From: Treponema sp. UBA7570
GTDB lineage: Bacteria; Spirochaetota; Spirochaetia; Treponematales; Treponemataceae
DNA length: 15,079 nt
NCBI GenBank assembly: GCA_002477955.1
Contig: DLLE01000048.1
Span: forward strand, 1-15,079
Reading direction: 5' to 3'
Made by a program: the position numbers and the translations under genes. Shown in pieces: positions 1-8,151 of this stretch (positions are counted from its first letter, which is position 1; each line of letters begins with the position of its first letter). The notes under the pieces are model-generated. The model was not told where the DNA came from. It did not search any database and saw only the letters and a list, made by a program, of their open reading frames with translations.

Positions 1-2
1 TT

Positions 3-41
3 GAAGCTCCCGTAGCCTGGCGTCATGGTGTTGTTTACTGA
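3..41 (+). CDS. possible 3' end of an upstream gene
   Basis: The third forward frame is open from the window edge to a TGA at 39-41 and would encode the last 12 residues (EAPVAWRHGVVY) of a protein. The other two forward frames hit stops within the first 15 bases. The valS promoter begins about 34 bases later, which fits a gene end here. Twelve codons are too few to identify a family or to prove coding. Confidence 0.25.
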   Translation, partial: EAPVAWRHGVVY

Positions 42-74
42 TTTTTGACGTGGTTGTGTTTTTTGTAGCGTCAA

Positions 75-103
75 TTGAACAGACCTTGTTTTTTCTTTAT
101 AAT
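75..103 (+). promoter_or_regulatory. sigma70-type promoter for valS
   Basis: TTGAAC (75-80), a 17-base spacer and TATAAT (98-103) make a near-consensus housekeeping promoter. Transcription should start near 110, giving valS a leader of about 210 bases that contains the structured repeat at 135-271. Confidence 0.65.
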
Positions 104-134
104 GGTTTATTAGGCTGATATTGAGTTTTTGTAT

Positions 135-271
135 GTGGCAGGGATTGCAGTACCTTTAGTTCCTCCGATAGGTTTCGGAACGTAGTGGAGAAACTTTTCG
201 GAGGAATGAGCCGCGTGAGACGGCGAAGTGCGGAAAGCCCGATTTTTGCAAAGCAAAAAGCCACCCGAATA
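135..271 (+). repeat. structured intergenic repeat, copy A (valS leader)
   Basis: The element opens with GTGGCAGGGATTG and closes with GCCACCCGAATA, so its ends pair (GTGGC/GCCAC). Inside are a 9-bp stem (TTCCTCCGA 160-168 with TCGGAGGAA 198-206) that encloses GTTTC/GAAAC, then the conserved AAAGCCCG, then a perfect hairpin TTTTTGC-aaa-GCAAAAA (243-259). The same conserved blocks, with different hairpin sequences, recur at 8152-8280. This points to a dispersed element whose structure is conserved rather than its sequence. Here it lies in the transcribed leader of valS. Function unknown. Confidence 0.7.
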
Positions 272-322
272 TAAAAAATTACTCGAATTTGAACCTGATT
301 TTTATTTAAGGATGCTTGAAAA

Positions 323-3046
323 ATGAAAGCTATTGAACTTGAAAAGGCTTATAATCCTAAAGATTTTGAGGACAGAATTTATAATGAATGGGTTGAGAAA
401 GGCTATTTTAAACCTGCCAGCGACAAAGATTCGCCTGTTCATTCTCAGAAAGAGTCAAACATTAAATATACAGTCGTGATTCCTCCTCCGAACGTTACCG
501 GCGTTCTTCATATGGGGCACGGCTTGAACAACACTTTGCAGGACGTTGTTGTGCGCTATCACAGAATGAGAGGAGACGACACTCTTTGGATTCCTGGAAC
601 TGACCATGCCGGAATTGCGACCCAGAACGTTGTTGAAAAGCAGCTTAAAAAAGAAGGCAAGACGCGAAATGACTTGGGGCGCGAGGCTTTCACTGAGCGG
701 ACTTGGGAAGTTACTCACAAGCACCATGACATTATCGTAAAGCAGCAGAAAAAGCTTGGAAATTCTGTAGACTGGAGCCGCGAGCGTTTCACTTATGATG
801 AGGGGCTTTCAAAGGCTGTGCGAGATGTTTTCGTTACTTTGTATGAGCGCGGCCTGATGTATAAAGGACAGTATCTCGTGAACTGGTGTCCTCGCTGCGG
901 AACGGCTCTTGCCGATGACGAAGTTGAGCATGAAGACACTGCCGGCGCAATGTATCATATTTATTACAATTACGCTGACGGCTCTGGAAGAATCGAGGTT
1001 GCGACAACACGCCCTGAAACTTTCTTTGGAGATACAGCGGTTGCGGTAAATCCAAGCGACGAGCGTTATAAGAATCTAGTCGGAAAAAAAGTTCTTCTCC
1101 CTTTAATCAACAAGGAAATCCCGATTATCGCCGACGCTTACGTTGACAAGGAATTTGGGACTGGAATGGTGAAAATCACTCCTGCGCACGACCCTAACGA
1201 CTGGGAAGTCGGAAAACGGCACAATCTTGAAATCATAAATCTTTTGAATCCAGACGGAACTCTCAACAATAATGTTCCTGAAAAATACCGCGGACTAAAG
1301 CCTGATGCGGCGCGGAAACTTGTGATTGCGGACTTGACTGAAAGCGGAAACTTCAAGGGTGAGGAAAAAATGACCCACTCTGTTGGACACTGCTACCGTT
1401 GCCACACCGTTGTTGAGCCTTATCTTTCTTACCAGTGGTTCGTAAAGATGAAGCCTCTTGCTGAAAAGGCTTTGAAGGCATGGAAAGACGGCGAAATCGT
1501 TTTCTTCCCGAAAAAATGGGAGAACACTTATACCCACTGGCTCGAAAATATCCGCGACTGGTGCGTGAGCCGCCAAATCTGGTGGGGACACAGAATCCCT
1601 GTCTGGTACTGCGACTGCGGCGAGACAATCGTAAGCCGCGAAGACCCGAAAAAATGCCCGAAATGCGGCGCGGATTCTTCTCATTTAAAGCAAGACCCTG
1701 ATGTTCTTGACACTTGGTTCTCTTCTTGGCTTTGGCCGTTCTCAACTTTAGGCTGGCCTGAAAACACTGAGGACTTGAAGAAATTCTATCCGACAACGGC
1801 TCTCGTTACCGCTTACGATATTATTTTCTTCTGGGTCAGCCGGATGATTATGGCAGGCCTTGAATTCACCGGAAAAGCTCCGTTCCATGACATCTATATT
1901 CACGGTCTTGTGCGCGACAAGCAGGGACGAAAAATGTCGAAGTCGCTTGGAAACGGTATCGACCCGCTTGAAATTATCGACCAGTACGGCGCGGACGCTC
2001 TTAAATTCACTTTGACTTATCTTGCGGCCCAGGGACAGGACATTTTAATCGACAACGACTCGTTCAAATTCGGCTCTAAATTCTGCAACAAAGTCTGGAA
2101 CGCAAGCCGCTACATTCTCGGAAATCTTGAGGGAAGAAATCTCGTTCCTGTAAAAGATGAGGAGCTGACCGAGCTTGACAAATGGATTTACACAGAATTG
2201 AACGAAGCGGCGAAAAATGCGCGCGCGGCTCTTGATTCTTACCGTTACAACGATGCGGCAAGCGCGGCTTACGAATATTTCTGGAACAATTTCTGCGACT
2301 GGTACGTTGAGGCGACAAAACTCGTGTTCTGGCACGGAACTGAAGAAGAAAAAGACAGGCAGATTTCTGTCTTGCTCAATGTCCTTGAAGAGTCGCTTAG
2401 GCTTTTGCATCCGTTCATTCCGTTTGTAACCGAAGAAATTTACTCAAAGCTTCCGCGAAAGGAAATCAACGATAACCGCGCAAAAACAGAAAGCAACAAG
2501 ATTCTTCCGTCTGAAACTTACGACGGGCTTTTGGTTTCCGCTCCTTATCCTGAATTCAAGTCTGAACGCGACGACGAGAAAATCACTGCGCGTTTCAACG
2601 CTCTTAAAGATGTAATCAGAAGCGTGCGCGGTCTTAGAAACGAGTGCGGCGTAAATCCTGCGGATAAAATCAATCTTGCCTTGCTTGTTGTAAAAGGAAG
2701 CGCTGCGGAAGTCTGCAAAGAAAAAGCCGATATGATTCAGCTTCTTGCTGGCCTTTCAAAAATCGAATTCGTCGAGGAAAAGCCTGCTAAGTCAATCGGA
2801 ACTGTAGGAACCGGATTTGAGGCGTTCATTCTTCTTGACGGCAACATCAACAAGGAACAGCTTTTGAAGCATTTCAACAAGGACTTGGAGACTGGCAGGA
2901 AAGATGCTGAAAGAATCGAGTTCAAACTCAACGGAAAATTCGGACAGCACGCTCCGGCGGAAGTTGTTCAGGCTGAGCGCGACAAGCTCGTTGAAATCAA
3001 GAGGCGCATAGAGAAACTTGAATCTTACGTTGCTGCGCTGAATTAG
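323..3046 (+). CDS. valS: valyl-tRNA synthetase
   Basis: This cytoplasmic class Ia aminoacyl-tRNA synthetase attaches valine to tRNA-Val. The 907-residue length is normal for ValRS. The HIGH signature is HMGH at residues 63-66, preceded by PPPNVTG, and the KMSKS loop is at 537-541. The editing (CP1) domain lies between them, together with cysteine pairs of zinc-ribbon type (CPRCG near 190 and CDCG/CPKCG near 435-455). The anticodon-binding region follows, and the last ~65 residues form the charged coiled-coil arm typical of ValRS. The start is ATG 323, with AAGGA at 308-312 ten bases upstream; an ATG at 312 opens only a four-codon frame. No terminator separates it from the HD-domain gene about 70 bases downstream, so the two are probably cotranscribed. 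Confidence 0.97.
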   Translation: MKAIELEKAYNPKDFEDRIYNEWVEKGYFKPASDKDSPVHSQKESNIKYTVVIPPPNVTGVLHMGHGLNNTLQDVVVRYHRMRGDDTLWIPGTDHAGIATQNVVEKQLKKEGKTRNDLGREAFTERTWEVTHKHHDIIVKQQKKLGNSVDWSRERFTYDEGLSKAVRDVFVTLYERGLMYKGQYLVNWCPRCGTALADDEVEHEDTAGAMYHIYYNYADGSGRIEVATTRPETFFGDTAVAVNPSDERYKNLVGKKVLLPLINKEIPIIADAYVDKEFGTGMVKITPAHDPNDWEVGKRHNLEIINLLNPDGTLNNNVPEKYRGLKPDAARKLVIADLTESGNFKGEEKMTHSVGHCYRCHTVVEPYLSYQWFVKMKPLAEKALKAWKDGEIVFFPKKWENTYTHWLENIRDWCVSRQIWWGHRIPVWYCDCGETIVSREDPKKCPKCGADSSHLKQDPDVLDTWFSSWLWPFSTLGWPENTEDLKKFYPTTALVTAYDIIFFWVSRMIMAGLEFTGKAPFHDIYIHGLVRDKQGRKMSKSLGNGIDPLEIIDQYGADALKFTLTYLAAQGQDILIDNDSFKFGSKFCNKVWNASRYILGNLEGRNLVPVKDEELTELDKWIYTELNEAAKNARAALDSYRYNDAASAAYEYFWNNFCDWYVEATKLVFWHGTEEEKDRQISVLLNVLEESLRLLHPFIPFVTEEIYSKLPRKEINDNRAKTESNKILPSETYDGLLVSAPYPEFKSERDDEKITARFNALKDVIRSVRGLRNECGVNPADKINLALLVVKGSAAEVCKEKADMIQLLAGLSKIEFVEEKPAKSIGTVGTGFEAFILLDGNINKEQLLKHFNKDLETGRKDAERIEFKLNGKFGQHAPAEVVQAERDKLVEIKRRIEKLESYVAALN

Positions 3047-3115
3047 TTTGACGAGTCGGCTTTTGTGCCGGATAATGGTCAGCACAAAATTGTCAGGAAG
3101 AACAGGGGGCGAGAC

Positions 3116-3748
3116 ATGGGAATAAAATATGAGATGAAAACTGAGAAGCCTGAGAAGATGGGCAACAAGGAAGCTCAGGAGCTTAAGAATATTGTCTTGG
3201 CTCCGTATATGCAGCTTGCCACGGGGCTTATCGGAAAGGCTCGGCACGCGGGCGGAAATATGTTCCGTCATCAGATGGACACGCTTGCGATTCTTATTGA
3301 CTATGGCTACATCGACTCTGTTCTTTTGAAGGCGAGCGTTGTTCACGACACTGTTGAGGATATAAAGGATTTTGATAAAGATTTAATCCTCAATGCCGAT
3401 TCCGAGGGCGAGGATGTTCTTAAGCTTGTTCTTGAGGTTACAAGGCGCGAGGACGAAAGCAAGAAGCAGTTTTTGCAGCGGATTCTCGACAGCGGAAGCC
3501 AGAAAGCGAAAATTTTAAAGTGCGCGGATAGAATCTCTAATATGATTTCGCTCGGCTACGTTACCGACCCGCATTTTATTGAGCGTTACTGCGACGAGAC
3601 CGAGTTTTTCCTTCTTCCGATGGCGCTTGAAATCGACTTCAATATGTACCACGAGCTTATAAATCTGATAATGACGCGCAGGCGTTATCTTGAGGACGGA
3701 GGATATTTCGACAGCCGCCACAAAGAGTCTGACAGCGATAAAAAATAA
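3116..3748 (+). CDS. RelA/SpoT-type HD hydrolase, stand-alone
   Basis: A 210-residue protein that is essentially one HD metal-dependent phosphohydrolase domain of the RelA/SpoT hydrolase kind. Visible motifs are KARHAGG...RH (41-52, with H44 and H52), VHDTVED (76-82, the HD pair H77/D78) and KCADRISNM (135-143, matching the ADRLHNM block that supplies another metal ligand). No synthetase, TGS or ACT domain is present. By analogy with small alarmone hydrolases it may degrade (p)ppGpp or a related nucleotide, but this is inference, because the usual N-terminal YxxHP motif is not recognisable. ATG 3116 is chosen for the G-rich AGGGGG six bases upstream; the frame stays open to a GTG at 3065. It follows valS closely and ends before a terminator, suggesting a two-gene unit. 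Confidence 0.8.
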   Translation: MGIKYEMKTEKPEKMGNKEAQELKNIVLAPYMQLATGLIGKARHAGGNMFRHQMDTLAILIDYGYIDSVLLKASVVHDTVEDIKDFDKDLILNADSEGEDVLKLVLEVTRREDESKKQFLQRILDSGSQKAKILKCADRISNMISLGYVTDPHFIERYCDETEFFLLPMALEIDFNMYHELINLIMTRRRYLEDGGYFDSRHKESDSDKK

Positions 3749-3786
3749 TTCGCCTTAGTTTATTCTATAATCCTGAAAATTTTGCG

Positions 3787-3829
3787 GCGAGAACCTGTTT
3801 TTGCAAATATGCAGGTCTCGCTCTTTTTT
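3787..3829 (+). terminator. rho-independent terminator after the HD gene
   Basis: GCGAGAACCTG (3787-3797) pairs with CAGGTCTCGC (3812-3821), with one bulged A, and is followed by TCTTTTTT. It closes the valS-HD hydrolase unit. Confidence 0.75.
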
Positions 3830-3856
3830 GCAATATTAAGTTTTCCGTGGTAAAAT
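3828..3856 (+). promoter_or_regulatory. candidate promoter for the acyl-CoA synthetase
   Basis: TTGCAA (3828-3833), 17 bases, TAAAAT (3851-3856). It starts in the T-run of the preceding terminator and lies about 75 bases before the next start codon. Confidence 0.5.
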
Positions 3857-3932
3857 TACATAAATCTCTAAAGAGCTTTTTGTTTGATTGTTGCTTTTGA
3901 GTTTTTTTTGATTTTATTTAATGGAGAAAATT

Positions 3933-5894
3933 ATGGTAAAATATACCTTCCGTGAGCTTCCAAAAAATCTTCCTTTAATGCTGAAGGCGCAGACTGAAAA
4001 AGTTCCTGATACATTTCTTCAGGCTTCAAAAAATAAAGACGGCAAATATGAATATTTTACATTTGCTTCTGTTTATGATGATTTTGTCGCCCTTGCTTTT
4101 CAGTTTAAAAAGCTTGGCATTGAAAAAGGCTCCAATGTTGCATTGATTTCTGACAATCGCCGCGAATGGCTTTTGACAGATTATGCTTTGCTTTCTATCG
4201 GTGCGGCAGATGTTCCTCGTGGCTGCGACAGCATGGGAAACGAAATTCGCTTTATAATTTCTTATGCAGACTGTAAAGTTGGTTTTTTTGAAACCGGACA
4301 TCAGCTCGAAAAGGTTTTGGAAAAAATCGATGAAGTTCCTCTCTTAAAAACTGTTGTAATTTACGAACCGGTTGCGCAAGAAATTGAAAAAAAAGCAGCC
4401 GATTGCGGTCTTAAGCTAATTCATTTTAACGAATTGTTTGAAAAAGCGCGGAATGAATATGCAGAAAAAAAAGAAATGATAAAAGCTGAAATTGAGTCTG
4501 GCATGGAAAAAATTGAGCCGAATGATACTGCCACGATTATTTTTACTTCCGGCACAACAGGAACTCCAAAAGGCGTAATGCTTACTCATGACAATTATAT
4601 TTATCAGCTTTCTGTAATCCACAACTTTTTGCCTTCTAATCCTGGATTTATGTGGCTGAGCGTTCTTCCTGTATGGCACAGTTTTGAGCGTTTGATTCAG
4701 TATGCTGCTCCAGTTTTTTGCAACGGAATTGCCTACTCTAAGCCTATTGGACAGATTTTGCTTGCAGACATGGCGGTTATAAAGCCTCAGTGGATGTGCG
4801 GTGTTCCGCGTTTATGGGAATCTCTTGCAAAAGCTGTTCAAAAAGCCATGAAGAAGAAAGGCGGAGCCGCACTTGTTCTTTTTAATTTTTTTGTAAAAGT
4901 TGGCGGTGCCTATGCTGATCAGAAAGATAAGGTTTGCGGCCTTGTATGCCAGCTTTATAAAAAACGTAGCCGGGTTTTGGATTTTTTAGCGGGAATTGTT
5001 CCCATGTGTCTTTTATGGCCATTGAAAAAGCTCGGAGATTTGCTCGTATTTAAAAAACTCCAGGCAAAATTTGGCGGAAATCTGCATGTTGCAATTAGCG
5101 GCGGCGGAGCGCTTCCACACGAAATTGACAATTTTTACAGGGCCGTAGGATTGAACCTTTTGGAAGGTTATGGCCTTACTGAAACCGCGCCTGTTATTTC
5201 GTTTAGAAATCCTCATGAGCCTCGTCCTGGCTGCGTAGGTGCTATTTTTCCTACTGTCGAATTAAAAATCTGCAAGGAAGAGAATGGTGTTGCCGTAAAT
5301 GGCGAAGATATTGGACCGGGAAAAATGGGATTGATTTTCGTAAAAAGCCGGCAGGTTATGAAAGGCTATTACAAGCGTCCGGATTTGACCGCAAAAGTGA
5401 TTGATAAAGACGGCTGGTTTAATACAGGCGACCTTGGCGTACGCACTTTTGACAACGAATTGAAAATTACAGGCCGCGCAAAAGATACAATTGTCTTGCT
5501 TGGCGGTGAAAATGTCGAGCCTGCTGTGCTCGAATCGGAGCTGTTGACAAACGACCTGATAGAAAGCGCAATGGTTGTTGGACAAGATGAACGGAGCCTT
5601 GGAGCGCTCATTGTGCCTTCTAAGGAAAATACCGAGGATTTTGCAAAAGAAAATAATATTGAATATGAATCTTATGAAGAACTTTTAAAGAACAATTTTA
5701 TAATTCAGGCTTTTGATAAAATCATAAAGAATTCAATTTCTACGGCAAAAGGCTTTCGTGCTTGCGAAAAAATTGGAAAATTTGCATTGATTCCAAAAAG
5801 TTTTGAAGTTGGTGTTGAGCTGAGCGCAAAGCAGGAAATGATGCGTTATAAAATTGCTGAGGAATATAAAGACTTGATTAAAACTCTTTTTTAG
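3933..5894 (+). CDS. long-chain acyl-CoA synthetase (AMP-forming)
   Basis: This 653-residue adenylate-forming enzyme would activate fatty acids with ATP and CoA through an acyl-AMP, probably at the inner membrane face. ANL-superfamily motifs appear in order: TSGTTGTPKG phosphate-binding loop (205-214), YGLTET (413-418), TGD (498-500) and GRAKD hinge (514-518), then GGENVEP. The length and the insert between the first two motifs fit the COG1022 (FAA1-like) long-chain group rather than short acetyl-CoA synthetases. The chosen start is ATG 3933, with GGAG at 3923-3926 spaced six bases; an in-frame ATG at 3921 overlaps that RBS and is less likely. The gene has its own candidate promoter and stands alone. 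Exact chain-length preference cannot be read from the sequence. Confidence 0.9.
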   Translation: MVKYTFRELPKNLPLMLKAQTEKVPDTFLQASKNKDGKYEYFTFASVYDDFVALAFQFKKLGIEKGSNVALISDNRREWLLTDYALLSIGAADVPRGCDSMGNEIRFIISYADCKVGFFETGHQLEKVLEKIDEVPLLKTVVIYEPVAQEIEKKAADCGLKLIHFNELFEKARNEYAEKKEMIKAEIESGMEKIEPNDTATIIFTSGTTGTPKGVMLTHDNYIYQLSVIHNFLPSNPGFMWLSVLPVWHSFERLIQYAAPVFCNGIAYSKPIGQILLADMAVIKPQWMCGVPRLWESLAKAVQKAMKKKGGAALVLFNFFVKVGGAYADQKDKVCGLVCQLYKKRSRVLDFLAGIVPMCLLWPLKKLGDLLVFKKLQAKFGGNLHVAISGGGALPHEIDNFYRAVGLNLLEGYGLTETAPVISFRNPHEPRPGCVGAIFPTVELKICKEENGVAVNGEDIGPGKMGLIFVKSRQVMKGYYKRPDLTAKVIDKDGWFNTGDLGVRTFDNELKITGRAKDTIVLLGGENVEPAVLESELLTNDLIESAMVVGQDERSLGALIVPSKENTEDFAKENNIEYESYEELLKNNFIIQAFDKIIKNSISTAKGFRACEKIGKFALIPKSFEVGVELSAKQEMMRYKIAEEYKDLIKTLF

Positions 5895-5956
5895 TTTTGA
5901 TTGTTCTGATATAAAAGCCGGAACGGCCAATTTATTATAATTTTTTTATAGACTAT

Positions 5957-5986
5957 TTGCTTGAAATTCAGTATTTTAAATATAGT
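5957..5986 (+). promoter_or_regulatory. candidate promoter for gap
   Basis: TTGCTT (5957-5962), 18 bases, TATAGT (5981-5986), about 35 bases before the gap ATG. The surroundings are very AT-rich, so other -10 placements are possible. Confidence 0.4.
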
Positions 5987-6020
5987 AAATTTAAATTTAT
6001 TTTTTAAGGAGAATAAAAAC

Positions 6021-7094
6021 ATGGCAGTTAAAGTTGCTATTAACGGTTTTGGACGTATCGGACGCTTGGCATTCCGCCAGATGTTTGCTGCAGATGGATA
6101 TGAAGTTGTAGCTATCAACGACCTTACAAGCCCAAAAATGCTTGCTCACCTTTTGAAGTATGATACAGCGCAGGGTGGATATGCTGGAAGAATCGGCGAG
6201 AACAAACACACAGTTTCTTATATAGATGACGTTCTTGCCGAAGACGGAAAAACTGTAACAAAACCAGGTGCTATCGTTGTAGACGGAAAAACAATTACAA
6301 TCTACAAGGAAGCAAATGCTGCTAACCTTCCATGGAAAGCTCTCGATGTAGACGTCGTTCTCGAATGTACAGGTTTCTATGTTTCAAAGGCTAAATCGCA
6401 GGCTCACATTGATGCAGGCGCTAAAAAAGTTGTAATTTCTGCTCCAGCAGGAAACGACCTTCCAACAATCGTTTACAATGTAAACCACAAAACTCTTACA
6501 AAGAACGACAATATCATTTCTGCCGCTTCTTGCACAACAAACTGCTTGGCTCCAATGGCTAAAGCTTTGAATGACTTTGCTCCAATCCAGAGCGGAATCA
6601 TGTCTACAATCCATGCTTACACTGGCGACCAGATGATTCTTGACGGTCCGCAGCGCAAAGGCGACCTCCGCCGCTCACGTGCAGGTGCTCAGAACATCGT
6701 TCCAAACTCAACAGGCGCTGCAAAGGCTATCGGTCTTGTAATTCCTGAATTGAACGGAAAATTGATTGGTTCAGCTCAGCGTGTTCCAGTTCCAACAGGA
6801 TCTACAACAATCTTGACTGCTGTAATCAAGACAAACAAAGAAGTTACAAAAGAAACTATCAACGCAGCTATGAAAGCAGAAGCAACAGAATCTTTCGGAT
6901 ACAACGAAGATCAGATTGTTTCTTCAGATGTAATCGGAATGCGCTTCGGCTCTCTCTTCGATGCTACACAGACTATGGTTTCTAAGATTTCTGACGATAC
7001 ATACCAGGTACAGGTTGTTTCTTGGTATGACAACGAGAACTCTTACACATCACAGATGGTAAGAACAATCAAATACTTTGCAGAAAACTGCTAA
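6021..7094 (+). CDS. gap: glyceraldehyde-3-phosphate dehydrogenase
   Basis: This glycolytic enzyme oxidises glyceraldehyde-3-phosphate to 1,3-bisphosphoglycerate with NAD in the cytoplasm. The N-terminal Rossmann motif NGFGRIGR is at residues 8-15. The catalytic cysteine is C171 in SAASCTTNCLAP, and its partner histidine is H198 in STIHAYTGDQ. The SRAGAQNIVPNSTGAAKA block and the C-terminal WYDNENSY follow. At 357 residues it is some 20 longer than typical GAPDH; the extra length appears to lie in the N-terminal nucleotide-binding half. ATG 6021 is preceded by a strong AAGGAGA (6006-6012). Codon choice (many ACA, AAC, GCT, CCA) looks more biased than in its neighbours, as expected for a highly expressed gene. 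It is monocistronic, ending in a strong terminator. Confidence 0.97.
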   Translation: MAVKVAINGFGRIGRLAFRQMFAADGYEVVAINDLTSPKMLAHLLKYDTAQGGYAGRIGENKHTVSYIDDVLAEDGKTVTKPGAIVVDGKTITIYKEANAANLPWKALDVDVVLECTGFYVSKAKSQAHIDAGAKKVVISAPAGNDLPTIVYNVNHKTLTKNDNIISAASCTTNCLAPMAKALNDFAPIQSGIMSTIHAYTGDQMILDGPQRKGDLRRSRAGAQNIVPNSTGAAKAIGLVIPELNGKLIGSAQRVPVPTGSTTILTAVIKTNKEVTKETINAAMKAEATESFGYNEDQIVSSDVIGMRFGSLFDATQTMVSKISDDTYQVQVVSWYDNENSYTSQMVRTIKYFAENC

Positions 7095-7115
7095 TTTGTA
7101 AGTTGATTGCTTGAT

Positions 7116-7144
7116 AAAAGACGCCCTAAGGCGTCTTTTTTTAT
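7116..7144 (+). terminator. rho-independent terminator after gap
   Basis: AAAAGACGCC (7116-7125), loop CTAA, GGCGTCTTTT (7130-7139), followed by further Ts. The stem is a perfect 10 bp. Confidence 0.9.
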
Positions 7145-7178
7145 GTCCAAATCTTCATTTTTTTTAGTTTTTCAAAAA

Positions 7179-7207
7179 TTGCAATTTGTAGTGGCTGTAT
7201 ATATAAT
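7179..7207 (+). promoter_or_regulatory. promoter giving a leaderless mRNA
   Basis: TTGCAA (7179-7184), exactly 17 bases, TATAAT (7202-7207). The -10 box ends six bases before the ATG at 7214, so transcription should start at or next to the start codon. No Shine-Dalgarno sequence is present. Confidence 0.65.
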
Positions 7208-7213
7208 GGTTTT

Positions 7214-8047
7214 ATGAAAATTTTAATTAGACCACATGATATTGGAAAAGGATCTGCTGAGTTTTTAGGACAAAAAGCCCATGAATGGGGATTTGACGGA
7301 GTTCAGCTTGCAATTGCAAAGGCGATTGAGGGACAAACCGGTAATCCTGGCACTTTGACGGACAGTGTTGTTTCTGAAATCCGCAGAGGTTTTAATTCTA
7401 ACGGCGTTGAAATTCCGCTCTTGGGCGCATATTTTAATCCTGTTCACTCTAATAAAGAAAAAGTAAGACTTGGAGCGGAAAAATATGCCGACCATTTGCG
7501 TCATGCTGCTGAATTTGGGGCAAAATTTGTCGCTTCGGAGACCGGCTCTTACAATGACGACAAATGGACTTACAATCCAAAAAATCAGACTGAGGAGGCT
7601 TTTGCGGAAGTAAAGTCGATTTTTGCGCCTATGCCGGAGACTGCAAAAAAAAGCGGCGTCTGCATGGCTTTGGAAGGGGCATGGGGACACTGTATGTATT
7701 GTCCGGAGCGGCTTAAGCGCCTTGCCGATGAAATTGATCCAGGACAGGAAAATTTCCGTTTTATTGTTGATATTTACAATTACCTTTACATTGGAAACCA
7801 CGAAAAACGTGCCGAAATTTTTGAAAAGTGTCTGGAACTCTTCAAAGGAAAAATCTGCGGTTTTCATTTAAAAGATTATGTTGTAAAAGACGGCGAGCTT
7901 GAAATTGCTCCTTTGGGACAGGGAATTATGGGCTGGAAAGAATTTTTGCCTGTAATAGTGAAGAAAGAGCCGGACGCGTATCTTATCTTTGAAGGTGTAA
8001 AAAATGTTCCTGACTCGCTTGCGTTTGTGCGTTCAATTGTAGGTTAA
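7214..8047 (+). CDS. sugar phosphate isomerase/epimerase family (TIM barrel)
   Basis: A 277-residue cytosolic protein of the xylose-isomerase-like / AP-endonuclease-2 TIM-barrel superfamily. Likely metal ligands in the expected order are E154 (MALEGAWGH), D186 (FIVDIYNY), H218 (CGFHLKD) and E260 (LIFEGVKN). Members isomerise or epimerise sugars and sugar derivatives; the substrate cannot be told from the sequence. It has no SD sequence; the ATG sits immediately downstream of a near-consensus promoter, so it is probably translated from a leaderless transcript. It faces a Ldh_2-family oxidoreductase gene across a repeat-rich spacer. The two could act in one sugar-acid pathway, but they are convergent and not an operon. 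Confidence 0.85.
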   Translation: MKILIRPHDIGKGSAEFLGQKAHEWGFDGVQLAIAKAIEGQTGNPGTLTDSVVSEIRRGFNSNGVEIPLLGAYFNPVHSNKEKVRLGAEKYADHLRHAAEFGAKFVASETGSYNDDKWTYNPKNQTEEAFAEVKSIFAPMPETAKKSGVCMALEGAWGHCMYCPERLKRLADEIDPGQENFRFIVDIYNYLYIGNHEKRAEIFEKCLELFKGKICGFHLKDYVVKDGELEIAPLGQGIMGWKEFLPVIVKKEPDAYLIFEGVKNVPDSLAFVRSIVG

Positions 8048-8054
8048 TACGGTT

Positions 8055-8148
8055 GTGGCAGGGATTTTTGCATGCTAGAGCATGCTGCTAGTTTTGTTGG
8101 CACAAAACTAGATTATATAATTGTGTGCTAAAGCACACGTCCTGCCAC
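8055..8148 (+). repeat. three-hairpin intergenic element closed by GTGGCAGG/CCTGCCAC
   Basis: An 8-bp closing stem (8055-8062 with 8141-8148) encloses three perfect hairpins. They are GCATGC-taga-GCATGC (8070-8085), a 10-bp stem CTAGTTTTGT/ACAAAACTAG (8088-8111) and GTGTGC-taaa-GCACAC (8123-8138). The closing sequence GTGGCAGGG is shared with the neighbouring structured repeat at 8152-8280. The spacer CCTGCCAC-ttt-GTGGCAGG between them is itself a perfect inverted repeat. Function unknown; it has no tRNA hallmarks. Confidence 0.6.
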
Positions 8149-8151
8149 TTT

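Noticed and set aside
45..74. Inverted repeat TTGACG/CGTCAA as a terminator of the upstream gene
   Set aside because: Only six base pairs with an 18-base loop and no T-run following.
135..322. T-box riboswitch in the valS leader
   Set aside because: No T-box consensus or antiterminator pair is visible, and the structured part recurs between two convergent genes at 8152-8280.
2792..3346. Minus-strand open frame across the valS/HD-gene junction
   Set aside because: It overlaps the well-supported coding sequence of two genes on the other strand and has no recognisable product.
7265..7867. Long minus-strand open frame inside the isomerase gene
   Set aside because: It is antisense to a gene with clear family motifs, lacks an RBS, and its protein shows no recognisable family.
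8055..8148. tRNA gene suggested by the cloverleaf-like fold
   Set aside because: No T-loop or D-loop consensus, no CCA-type acceptor end, stems of the wrong lengths, and the arms match a neighbouring repeat.
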